Positions 7,549 through 16,268 of a stretch of 64,000 nucleotides of DNA are shown piece after piece. The position numbers were made by a program, and so were the translations under genes. A model generated the notes under the pieces. The model was not told the DNA's origin. It searched no databases and was given only the letters and a program-made list of their open reading frames with translations. Positions within the stretch are counted from its first letter, which is position 1. The number at the start of each line of letters is the position of its first letter. The DNA is from Thermococcus cleftensis (GTDB lineage: Archaea > Methanobacteriota_B > Thermococci > Thermococcales > Thermococcaceae): the NCBI RefSeq assembly GCF_000265525.1, contig NC_018015.1, positions 1,648,322 to 1,712,321 on the forward strand, given 5' to 3'.

Positions 7549-10542
7549 TCAGACCTTTTCAAATCCCACCCTTATCTTGTGCACTATTATCTCGGCCTTC
7601 TCCACGAGTTCCTGCGGAATGTTGAGGTTTTCCTCAAGCCTGAACTTGACCTGCTCGGCAAGCTTTTGAACTTCTTCCTTAAGTTCGCCCTTAACGTAGA
7701 ATGCCAAATCGCTCGCGTACTTGTAGGCCTCTCCGGCGTTGTTGGTCTTCAGGTTGATGAGGAGAAGCTCCGTCAGGTAGTATTTTGCCCTCCCAACGTC
7801 GCCGAGGGTCTTGCTCTCCTTCAGGCTCTCCGAGTAAGTCATGTTCAGGACTCCTGCTAAATCACGCTGGAGCTCTTCGATGGACTGATAGCGCTCTTCC
7901 CTCCTCTTGGCGAGCATTCTCATGATTATCGGCTCTACCTCCTTTGCCGCCGGGTTCAACTGGCTCGGCGGAACGGGGTCGTCCTTCAGGATTCCCATCA
8001 TCACCTGGCTCAGCGTGCCTTCGAAGGGAAGTTTGCCGGTGACCAACTCGTAGAAGATAACGCCGAGCTGGTAGATGTCGGTTCTCTCGTCCGTGTGCCC
8101 GTACTTTTTATCAATCTGCTCCGGGGCGGCGTAGTATGGGGTGAAGCTTGCCGTGGTCGTCGCGCTCGTGCTCTCCTCTAAAACCTTGCTCAGCCCCCAG
8201 TCTGAGATCTTTGGTAAACCGTTCTTCAACAGAATGTTGCTCGGTTTTAAGTCCCTGTGGACAATCTTTTTTCCGTGAGCATACTTCAAAGCCTCGGCGA
8301 TGTTGAAGACGATTAAGGCGGCCTCATCAACCGGCAGGGGCTTCTGGAGTCTCGCGAGTGAGCTCTCGCAGTACTCCATTTCAAGGTATGGAACGGGAAG
8401 GACGTTCACGTCGTAGAGTTCGACGATGTTCGGGTGCTTGAGGTGCAGCCAGTTGGTAATTTCTCTTACAAAAGCCCTGCCAACTGCCGGATCAAGAGTC
8501 TTCGGGATTTTAACGGCCACGATTTTGCCGTCCTTTCTCTTCGCCTTGTAAACCCTCGCGAAACCGCCCTCGCCGATGTACTGGAAGTCCGAGTAGAACT
8601 CTTGGAGAGCCTCAGCTGGGTTGAGGATTGGGGTTCTCCCAAGGGCCGAGGGGGTCACCGCTGCCGCGCCCATCTTGGCCGTCTTAGTGACCTTGACTGG
8701 CACGGTCTTCGTGAAGGAGCCTTTGTCGGAGTTTACGTTGATGATGAAGTCGAAGTCGCCAATGAACTTGGGCTTCACGGTGATGCTATCGCCTATCGTC
8801 CTGCTGGGCTTGACGCGTGGGAAGTTCACCTTCTCCTCGCTCAGCTCGAAGTAGTCGGAGTTTTCGCTCAGGTCGACGGTAAGGGAGATGCCCTCAGAAA
8901 AGCGGTTGGTGACGAGTATGGAAACTCGCTCTCGGCCTTGTGGGGCATCTCGGTTGGAACGTCGAGCTTGAGACTCTCCTTCAGAAGTTCGAGCCTCTGC
9001 TTCTCCTCCGTGAGCTTAATCTTTTCTTCAATCTTTGAAGTGTCGGTGTTCAATGCCCTTGCAATGCTTAACGCCTCACTGTAAAGCCTGAGCGCTTCAG
9101 TGTAATTGCCGCCTTCAAAAGCCGAGTCCCCTTTGGCGATGAGATTCTCCATTCTCATTTTAAGGGAGTCGAGCTTCTCCTCTAATTTTCCCTCAACGTT
9201 GATGGATTTGGCAATGGTGAAAGCTTCATTAAGAACTCTTACTGCCTCGCTGTATTCTCTCCTCTCCATCAACTCGTCGGCTTTTGCAAGAAGCTCATTA
9301 AGCCTTGAAGCCTGCGTCTCTCTGTTCTCCAAAGCTTTAGCACGCTCGATTTTCTCTTTTACAATTTTAGATTTCCCAAGAACCTCGGCCAACAGTAATG
9401 CGGATTCGTAAGTTTTGATGGCCTCATCGAACTTCTTCTCGGAGAGTAGTTCATCGCCTTTGGACATGATGGCGGCAAGCTCACCCTCGGCTTCCTCCAG
9501 GATTTTTTGAGCTTTCTCTCCGATTCCTTTGATATCCCCGGCGAGCTCAAGTGCTTTCCTTGCATTTTCAGCGGCTTTCTCACGAGGGGCGTTTTCGGAC
9601 TGTCTTAATAATCTCAGTGCTCTCTTGATATCAAAGATTTTTTATTGAGTGCCCTAACCTCTGGAAGACGATTCAGAGCCAGAGCCAGTTCATTAAGCTT
9701 GACGAGGGCACTTGATGCTTTGTCTAGTTCAAGCCTGCTAACGAGGTTTTCAATCCGCTTAACCTCTTCTGTAAAGTATTTCCCAATCTCTATGATTTTT
9801 CCTCAGCGAGGGCAGCTTTTTTGGATGATCTACTTTTAGGGCTAAATTATAGGCCTCCCTATATTTGGCCAGTGCATTCAAATAATTCCTCCTCTTCAAA
9901 GCGTTCTCGGCCTCATCGAGTAAGGAGTCAACTTTAATTCCATCTCCAAGTTTTCTGATCTCAGTATCATTGCCCAAAGTCTCGGCCAGTGGAAGAAGTC
10001 TGTCGAGCTCGTCAATGGCTTTTAGGTACCATCCTCTACTTGCGAGTCCCTTGGCCTCAGAAAACATCGCCATTTGGAGCAATGGCAATCGAGTTAGCAT
10101 AATCATTTTTGCTTCCGCCATATGTTTTCTGCCAATTCACATTACCATTCTCATCCAAACGAAGGACCCAGACATTAGCTTCAGAACCAAATAAATCTCT
10201 AGCTCCATAGTAGCCTGCCACTATAATATCTCCATTCAAAGCAATAGCAACTGAGGTAGCTATATCATAGTCAGAGCCGCTGTAAGTTTTCTGCCATTTC
10301 ACGTTCCCATTCTTATCCAACCTGAAAACCCAAACGTCCTTTTTGCCAGCGCTGAAGCTTTTAGTGATGCCTGCGACTATAATATCACCATTATCTGCAA
10401 CAACAACCGCGTAAGCCACATCATCACCGCTCCCGCCGTAACTCTTAACCCACAACGGCCCGGGGCTTTCCTCCGCTTTGGCCAGGGGTAAAATCATTGC
10501 GAGAATCAGGAGCGCGATTAGGAACACCGATGCCCTCTTCAT
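7549..10542 (-). pseudogene. Broken beta-propeller/TPR-like/Ser-Thr kinase gene
   Basis: Reading from ATG 10542 (GGTGGT site): signal peptide (MKRASVFLIALLILAM), then propeller-type repeats (SGSDYDIATSVAIALNGDIIV). These stop abruptly at GDVF near 10056, and an alpha-helical TPR-like region continues in another frame (AKGLASRGWYLKAIDEL). Three A-runs (9817-9822, 9796-9800, 9638-9643 as T on plus) each lack one base. The frame then stays open through helical repeats to about 8930, where one more base is missing, and continues into a beta domain and a Hanks-type kinase (7549-8829): GEGGFARVYK, VAVKIPK, HRDLKPSN, DWG instead of DFG, and APE. The kinase motifs are intact. It is either a decaying receptor-like kinase gene or an intact gene with base-calling errors; the propeller truncation is not explained by single bases. 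Confidence 0.75.
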
Positions 10543-10779
10543 AGCACCACCCGTCTTACTATGGCGTCGGAGAATAAGAGGGTTTCGGCTCTGCTGTTTG
10601 GAGCGGGTGGCCATAACTTGCGGTGCCCTTGGAGTTTTATACTCCGTAAGTATTATACCCGTCAAACATAAATTGAAAATCCCGAATTGTCGATCGGTAA
10701 CCGGCCGGTCTTTATAAATATGTGGCGATTGCCATTAGGCAAGACTTTATAAACCCTTGCCGAACTGCGTTCCGCAAGG

Positions 10780-10787
10780 TATATAAG
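10780..10787 (+). promoter_or_regulatory. TATA box, leaderless ATPase transcript
   Basis: TATATAAG is 22 bases before the ATG at 10809, and no ribosome binding site lies between, so the mRNA is probably leaderless. Two more TTTATAAA boxes occur at about 10710 and 10746. Confidence 0.5.
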
Positions 10788-10808
10788 CAAAGACGCCCAT
10801 CAAATACC

Positions 10809-12017
10809 ATGTTCGACCTTGAGGAGTACAACCCCTGGTGGGTTCACGAGGAAGACCCGGACGTCGAGGAGTGGAGGGACTTAGAGTACCGCTACGTCCC
10901 CTCGTGGATAGGTGAACTCTCGCTCGAACCCTTCTCGGTGAACTTCCTCGTTGGACCGAGAAGGGTCGGCAAAACCCTCGGGGTGAAGCTCCTCATAAAC
11001 AAACTCCTCAGGGGAAGAGAAAACCCCTACGAAATCTTCTACTACGACTGCACGATGCTCGACGACCAGAACGACCTCTCTGCTGTTCTCAAGACTTACC
11101 TGAAGCTCAGAGAGGCCAAAGGGATAAAAAGCTCCCTCATCTTCCTCGACGAGGTTACCTCAGTCCGGAACTGGTGGAAGGCCATCATCGACCTCATAAA
11201 CCGGAAGAAGCTTAAGAATGACGTGGTCACGGTGATGGGCTCCGTCTCGGTCAACCTCGACAGGGCAGTTGGATACTTCTCCGGGAGGAGAGGTAACGGT
11301 AAAGTTCTTGAAATAATGCCCCTCGGCTTCAGGGACTACTACCGCCTTCTGACGGGCGTTGATGACTACTTCGAAGGAAAGGGCCAGGACGCCTTCGAAA
11401 GCTACCTTAAAACCGGCGGCTACGCGGCTTACCTGAACAAAAGGATCCGGAAGAGCGACATAGTGGGCGCACTGAAGGCCGACCTCAGGAGCCTGGAGAG
11501 AGAAAAGGATCCAGAAATCGCGAGGGAGATCTTGGGGGCGATCATATCCAAGGCGCCAAGTCCCCTCTCGTACCGCGAGCTCGGTGAAGATGCCGGCGTC
11601 AACAGGGACACCGTGAGGAGCTACATATCGGTTCTCTCCGAGCTTAAGGTACTTCTGGAAATACCCTTCTCCCAGTGGGGGAAGGAAGTCGTCCCAAAGA
11701 AGAACCGGAAGTTTGCAATCAGGGACCCGTTGATGGCAAGGGCGTTTGCAGAGTGGAGCCGCGTTAAGATTGATGAATCGGTTCTCTACGAGTGGACCGT
11801 CCAAGAGCACCTCTACCGGAGGTTCAGGAAGGTGTATTACTTCCGGAGCGACAACTACGAGATAGATGCCGTTGTGCCGGGCATGAGAGTTGAGGTGAAG
11901 TCCGGGAAAGCAGGAGGCAGGTATCCAAGAGATGTCATCGTGCTCGGTGGAAATGAAGTCCCACAGTTCCTCTATGGAATAGAGTACAGCCACGTCATTG
12001 AGTACGGTGAGGTCTAG
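10809..12017 (+). CDS. Archaeal AAA ATPase with nuclease-like C-terminus
   Basis: 402 residues from ATG 10809. Walker A is VGPRRVGKTLGVKLL (about residue 47), Walker B is SLIFLDEV, and VVTVMGSVSV looks like sensor 1. A winged helix lies near 255-310 (SYRELGEDAGVNRDTVRSYI). The C-terminus has the D-x(8)-ExK arrangement of a PD-(D/E)XK fold (EIDAVVPGMRVEVKSG). This is the AAA_14/DUF4143 family, common in multiple copies in Thermococcales, often next to toxin-antitoxin or mobile loci. The cellular role is unknown. Two further ATPases of similar type are at 23132 and 40790. Free-standing with its own promoter. Confidence 0.8.
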   Translation: MFDLEEYNPWWVHEEDPDVEEWRDLEYRYVPSWIGELSLEPFSVNFLVGPRRVGKTLGVKLLINKLLRGRENPYEIFYYDCTMLDDQNDLSAVLKTYLKLREAKGIKSSLIFLDEVTSVRNWWKAIIDLINRKKLKNDVVTVMGSVSVNLDRAVGYFSGRRGNGKVLEIMPLGFRDYYRLLTGVDDYFEGKGQDAFESYLKTGGYAAYLNKRIRKSDIVGALKADLRSLEREKDPEIAREILGAIISKAPSPLSYRELGEDAGVNRDTVRSYISVLSELKVLLEIPFSQWGKEVVPKKNRKFAIRDPLMARAFAEWSRVKIDESVLYEWTVQEHLYRRFRKVYYFRSDNYEIDAVVPGMRVEVKSGKAGGRYPRDVIVLGGNEVPQFLYGIEYSHVIEYGEV

Positions 12018-12102
12018 TCACAGAGTTTTCTCTTTGCCTAACTCAATCCCCGACCAATCGCCTTTATAAACCCCCGCTCCCTTCTTGCCCCAGGTGAGAG
12101 AG

Positions 12103-13998
12103 ATGGGAAGGCCGGTCTACCTCGGCAGGGCTTACATAAACTGGTGCGAGAAGTGCAACGTCCCGCTCATCGGTGACAGCTGCGCCCTCCACGGGAAGGA
12201 GAGCGTTTTCAGGCTCAACATCACCCCTCCCGGCGACCTGCGCTTCGCCTTCAAGAGGGACATTGAGCTGATCCGCTCGATATTCCAGGAGCACTACGGC
12301 GTCGACGTGGGCGAGATTTTCGATGGCAAGATCGTCCTCCTCAACAAGACGCCCGGAGAAGATGACTCCTACGAGATAATCCTCGACGGCTACGTCTTCG
12401 GCTGGATACGCTTCGACCCGCTGGAGCTGAAGTGGAAACCCGGCCTGAAGGTCGAGGGAGCAACTGCCCTCTGGAAGCGCTTCGGGAAGGCGATGAAGAA
12501 GTGGATAGTCGTCGATGATGGTGCCATAGAGCCGATCCTTAACGGCTCCAACCTCCTGCCCGTTGGTATAATCGAGGCCGAGCAGAGCATAAGGAGAAAC
12601 GACGACGTAATACTGGTCTCCGAGAGCGGTGAGGTCATCGCAACGGGCATAGCGAAGAAGGATTACTCTGGACTCACCAGCAGGGAGCGCGGAACCGGCG
12701 TCAAGGTGAGGAGGCAGAGAAGCATCAACTACCGCGAGGGAAGGAAGGCCACCATGGAGGACGTGCTGAGGGCCAACTCCATCGAGCTTGAGAGGAAGGT
12801 GATGGAAGCGAGGCGCTTCATGAGGAAGGTCTCCACCCGCTACTCCGACCTCCCGATAGCCGTTGCCTTCTCGGGCGGGAAGGACAGCTTGGCCGTTCTT
12901 GGTCTGGCGCTGGAGGAGTTCGGCGACGAGGGTTTCACCGTCTTCTTCAACAACACGGGCATAGAGTTCCCGGAAACGCTTGAATACGTCGAGGAGCTGA
13001 GGAGGGAGCTTGAGCCAAAGGGGATTAAGTTCATAGTTGCCGATGCCGGCGACGCTTTCTGGCGCGCCCTTCACGTCTTTTCCCCGCCGGGCAGGGACTA
13101 CCGCTGGTGCTGTAAGGTCACCAAGCTCGGCCCGATAACTCTATCCATCAAGGAGAACTACCCGAAGGGCGTCCTCATGTTCGTCGGCCAGAGGAAGTAC
13201 GAGAGCATAAAGAGGTTCAAGCAGCCGAGGGTCTGGAAGAACCCCTGGGTGCCGAACGAGACAGGGGCATCGCCGATATTCCACTGGCGCGCGCTGGAGG
13301 TCTGGCTCTACATCTTCAGCAGGAACCTTAAGTACAATCCGCTCTACGAGGACAGGCTTGACAGAATAGGCTGTTTCCTCTGCCCGAGCGCCTCCCTGGC
13401 TGAGATATACACCCTCAAGGAGGAGAAACCCGAGCTGTGGGCCAAGTGGGAGGGCGAACTCAAGCGCTGGCAGAAACGCTTTGGAATGCCCGACGAGTGG
13501 ATAACCTACGGCTTCTGGCGGTGGAAGAAGCTGAGCAAGGGCGAGAAGGCGATAGCGAGGGAGCTGGGCGTCGAGATACTGGAGGAGCGCTCGTGGGAGC
13601 CAGTAAAGTATTCAATGGTGGAGAACGATGACGGCACTTTCACCGTCCGCTTCAACACCATCGTGAACCTGGAGAGAATCAGGGAAGTCGCCCCGATCCT
13701 CGGCGAGGTTGAGGAAGGCGAAAACTACATAAGGGCTGGAAAGGTTACATTCAGACCGGACGGGGCTTACACGGACGACTTCAACGAGGGAGTGCAGGCC
13801 TATTACCTCGTCAAGAGGGCCTACGAGTGCGTTGGCTGCGGCGTCTGCGTCGGCAAGTGCCCCGAGAATGCCCTCAGCATTGACCCGAGGAGCAAGAAAA
13901 TCCTCGTGAACCCCGAGCTCTGCACCCACTGCAGGGAGTGTATGGACGTATGCCCGCTCCTGAAAATCAAAAACCCGGAGGAAGGAAGCCAGCTCTAA
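12103..13998 (+). CDS. PAPS reductase-like protein fused to PUA and ferredoxin domains
   Basis: 631 residues from ATG 12103 (GGTGAGAG site). Domains in order: an N-terminal Cys cluster (CEKCNVPLIGDSC), a PUA-like domain at about 130-195, a PP-loop ATP pyrophosphatase core with AFSGGKDSLAVL at about 253-265 and the PAPS-reductase Cys pair RWCCK, and a bacterial-type [4Fe-4S]x2 ferredoxin domain at about 575-625 (CVGCGVCVGKCPENA, CTHCRECMDVCP). The family is known as an archaeal fusion whose substrate is not settled. PUA plus PP-loop suggests RNA thiolation as much as sulfate reduction. It overlaps the next gene by 49 bases. The TATA box TTTATAAA at about 12061 gives a short leader. Confidence 0.85.
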   Translation: MGRPVYLGRAYINWCEKCNVPLIGDSCALHGKESVFRLNITPPGDLRFAFKRDIELIRSIFQEHYGVDVGEIFDGKIVLLNKTPGEDDSYEIILDGYVFGWIRFDPLELKWKPGLKVEGATALWKRFGKAMKKWIVVDDGAIEPILNGSNLLPVGIIEAEQSIRRNDDVILVSESGEVIATGIAKKDYSGLTSRERGTGVKVRRQRSINYREGRKATMEDVLRANSIELERKVMEARRFMRKVSTRYSDLPIAVAFSGGKDSLAVLGLALEEFGDEGFTVFFNNTGIEFPETLEYVEELRRELEPKGIKFIVADAGDAFWRALHVFSPPGRDYRWCCKVTKLGPITLSIKENYPKGVLMFVGQRKYESIKRFKQPRVWKNPWVPNETGASPIFHWRALEVWLYIFSRNLKYNPLYEDRLDRIGCFLCPSASLAEIYTLKEEKPELWAKWEGELKRWQKRFGMPDEWITYGFWRWKKLSKGEKAIARELGVEILEERSWEPVKYSMVENDDGTFTVRFNTIVNLERIREVAPILGEVEEGENYIRAGKVTFRPDGAYTDDFNEGVQAYYLVKRAYECVGCGVCVGKCPENALSIDPRSKKILVNPELCTHCRECMDVCPLLKIKNPEEGSQL

Positions 13999-14903
13999 TC
14001 GGGCTAGTCCTTTCTCTTCTCGTCCTCCTTGTCCTTCCGACGGCGGGGGCGCAGGACTACAGCTACGAGATAAACGCCTACGCCGTCTATTTTGATGTCG
14101 TCTCCCCAGATAACGTCCAGGAGACGGTGGAGATAGACCTAACTGCCCACACTAACCTCAGCGGGTACGTCATATACACCGACTACCCCGTCGAGAACCC
14201 CCACGCGGTCATCGAGCTTGAAACCGGGGTGCAGGCCATAAACGTCACCGTTCGGGAGGTCCTCGGCGGGACGAACGCGATTTACATGTCCTTCCCAACC
14301 CTCGGCCCAGGCGAGAGCGCGAGGATACGGCTGACTTTCACCACAAGAGGAATGATAACCGAGAGCGACGGCAAGGAGCAGTTCACCTACTACGTTCGCT
14401 TCAGCCAGCCTGTTGGGCTGTTCCACGTGCAGCTCGTCGTTCCGAGGGGCTACGCCGTGCTGTCCCCAATCATACCCTCCCCCGACAAGGTGGAGAGCTC
14501 CACCGAGAGGCTTCTCCTGGAGTGGACCAGGCGCGATATTCGCCCGGGCGACGAGTTCTACTTCATAGTTGGATTCTCCGGTGAGATGGCTGTTCCTTCA
14601 AGTCCATCGCCGCTTCTTTACGCTGGAGTCTTCCTGGCCGGCCTGCTGGTGGGCGGCGGCTCCGTTTACGGCTATATCCTTTACCGCGAGAAGAAGCGCG
14701 AGGAGGAGAAGACCCACCTGCGGAGCGACGAGGAGAAGATACTCGCCCTGCTGAAGGAGGGCCCGGTTCTCCAGAGTGAACTCGCCGATAAGCTCGGCGT
14801 TTCAAAGGCAAAGGTCAGCATAATCCTCCGCGAGATGGAGGAGAAGGGCCTCATCACGCGCGTGAAGGAGGGAAGGACCTACAGGGTCTTCCTGAGGGAG
14901 TGA
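13950..14903 (+). CDS. Membrane-anchored winged-helix regulator
   Basis: 317 residues from ATG 13950; GTG 13938 is also in frame, and both lie inside the preceding gene. A signal peptide/anchor at about 17-34 is followed by an extracellular beta-rich domain (about 38-210), one transmembrane helix (PLLYAGVFLAGLLVGGG, about 222-240), and a cytoplasmic winged helix (EEKILALLKEGPVLQSELADK, KVSIILREMEEKGLI). This one-component topology (sensor outside, DNA-binding domain inside) is recurrent in Thermococcales. The target is unknown. Overlap with the PAPS-reductase-like gene suggests shared transcription. Confidence 0.8.
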   Translation: MPAPENQKPGGRKPALIGLVLSLLVLLVLPTAGAQDYSYEINAYAVYFDVVSPDNVQETVEIDLTAHTNLSGYVIYTDYPVENPHAVIELETGVQAINVTVREVLGGTNAIYMSFPTLGPGESARIRLTFTTRGMITESDGKEQFTYYVRFSQPVGLFHVQLVVPRGYAVLSPIIPSPDKVESSTERLLLEWTRRDIRPGDEFYFIVGFSGEMAVPSSPSPLLYAGVFLAGLLVGGGSVYGYILYREKKREEEKTHLRSDEEKILALLKEGPVLQSELADKLGVSKAKVSIILREMEEKGLITRVKEGRTYRVFLRE

Positions 14904-14969
14904 GGCAGAACCGGTCAAGTTCATTTTACCAATGGTTAGAATATAGTACAGTCGAGTTTACATTTTCCT

Positions 14970-15011
14970 TTTGAAAGCCTTGTCCTTTAGGGCGGGTGAA
15001 GGTCAGCTGGC
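14970..15011 (+). mobile_element. Possible right-end relic of an IS200/IS605-type element
   Basis: TTGAAAGCC followed by TCCTTTAGGGCGGG and GAAGGTCAG resembles the GC-rich stem-loop at the right end of TnpB-carrying IS200/IS605 elements in Thermococcales. No tnpA or tnpB remains. A weaker relative is at about 61143. This is recognition by eye only. Confidence 0.3.
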
Positions 15012-15388
15012 CCATACTGGATTTGCAAGCGTCTTGGGCGTTGAGGATATCTGCTACAGAGTCGAAAACATAGTGGCGGTGGAACTTATGAGGAGGGAGT
15101 ACTACATAACTCTCGACGGAGGTTCAATACTGGGACGGTAGAAAGGACGGGGTTGATTTCGGGGTTTCGAAGGGGTTCAATGTTATTTACAGGTCAGTTA
15201 CGACGTTGATGATCCTTGACAGGGAACCGCGAAATTAATGCCCTCATACGTGCCTCAGAGTCTTTGAAGTGTAAAAAACTGACCGTTGTGACATGGATTA
15301 CGAAGACGTTCGCCAGATTGAGGGAAAGACCGTTAGGTTCGTTCCCCTCTGGCGCTGGCTTCTCGGGAAACCATTTTTTACTACTTAA
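15005..15388 (+). pseudogene. Decayed gene fragments, family unknown
   Basis: Short protein-like stretches appear in changing frames: AHTGFASVLGVEDICYRVEN followed by a stop at about 15140, then GFNVIYRSVTTLMILDREP up to a stop at about 15237, then an ATG at 15293 giving MDYEDVRQIEGKTVRF-VPLWRWLL and a stop at 15388. The codon usage of each piece looks genic, but none has a complete start-to-stop frame. The rest of the 594-base gap (14904-15497) holds the IS-like relic and a TTTAAATAT promoter at about 15447. Confidence 0.35.
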
Positions 15389-15497
15389 TTTTGTGCATAT
15401 ATAACGATGCCTCAAATTTGTACGCTGGTAACTATAAAGCAAAAAGTTTAAATATCTTAGTTACAAGGTAACTTTAACTATTCCTTGGGGGGAGCGA

Positions 15498-16268
15498 ATG
15501 CAGAGCTATGTAGTGTGGTTTGTTGTACTTTTGGTGATTGGAGCAACGCTTCAAGGGGCAAGTGCAACCAACTATACTAGCCAGCCAGAGATTCACACCT
15601 ACCAGGTATCAGTGAATGGCCAGATGATTCACATAACAGTAAAAAATGGGATGGTTTCCATCCCAGATACACCAGGGATAGACAGGAAGAGGGTTTTTAT
15701 GGCTGTTAACAACTACTTTGCAGAACTTCATAGACGTGCTTCTGCAAAGAATGCTATTTCTGGATCTAGTTCTCCTGAAAGTATTACTGAATGGTACGGC
15801 CCGGACTTTGACTATAGGGAGAACAAAACATTCAGCATTCCGGGCGAAGGTGACGTTTATATTTCTGCATATGCATATCTTAATATCGAGAAAGATCAGT
15901 TTTCAGTAGTTAGTGTTGGAGGATACTCCTCAGGAGCTAGCTGGTTGGAGCCTTATGACTACTGGTGGTCTCAAAGTTATCCTGCAGAGACGGCCTCACT
16001 GAGTATCGAACTAAAGTTTGTAGGCATAAGTGTAAGCGTCTCAGTCCCATTGGGAGCAGGTTTCACCGGGAACTCTGATACGGCAACATATTCAGGAGTA
16101 CTCCACGATACTGATTACATAGGGAGGAATTACTCTGACATAGAAGCGGCTTCAACTTGGGGAATATGGAGGATAGAAGACCATACCCTCAGCTCGTTCT
16201 ACTTTGGAGGAACGGAATTTTACGATCAAGGTGCCAATTTATATAAAGTCAGGGGGAGTGGAAGTTGA
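15498..16268 (+). CDS. Exported protein of unknown family
   Basis: 256 residues, ATG 15498 after GGGGGGAG. Residues 1-23 are a signal peptide (YVVWFVVLLVIGATLQGASA). The mature part is rich in Ser, Tyr, Gly and Asn, has NYT/NYS sequons, and shows a beta-sandwich-like alternation (SIELKFVGISVSVSVPLGAG). I do not recognise it. The stop overlaps the TTG start of the next gene (TTGA), so the two exported proteins are translated together and probably work together. Codon use and base composition are clearly AT-richer than in neighbouring operons, which suggests later acquisition. Confidence 0.75.
   Translation: MQSYVVWFVVLLVIGATLQGASATNYTSQPEIHTYQVSVNGQMIHITVKNGMVSIPDTPGIDRKRVFMAVNNYFAELHRRASAKNAISGSSSPESITEWYGPDFDYRENKTFSIPGEGDVYISAYAYLNIEKDQFSVVSVGGYSSGASWLEPYDYWWSQSYPAETASLSIELKFVGISVSVSVPLGAGFTGNSDTATYSGVLHDTDYIGRNYSDIEAASTWGIWRIEDHTLSSFYFGGTEFYDQGANLYKVRGSGS

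Noticed and set aside
15395-15410. TGTGCATAT half-site like the NifX operators
   Set aside because: Only nine of 14 bases match, and no NifX-like gene follows.
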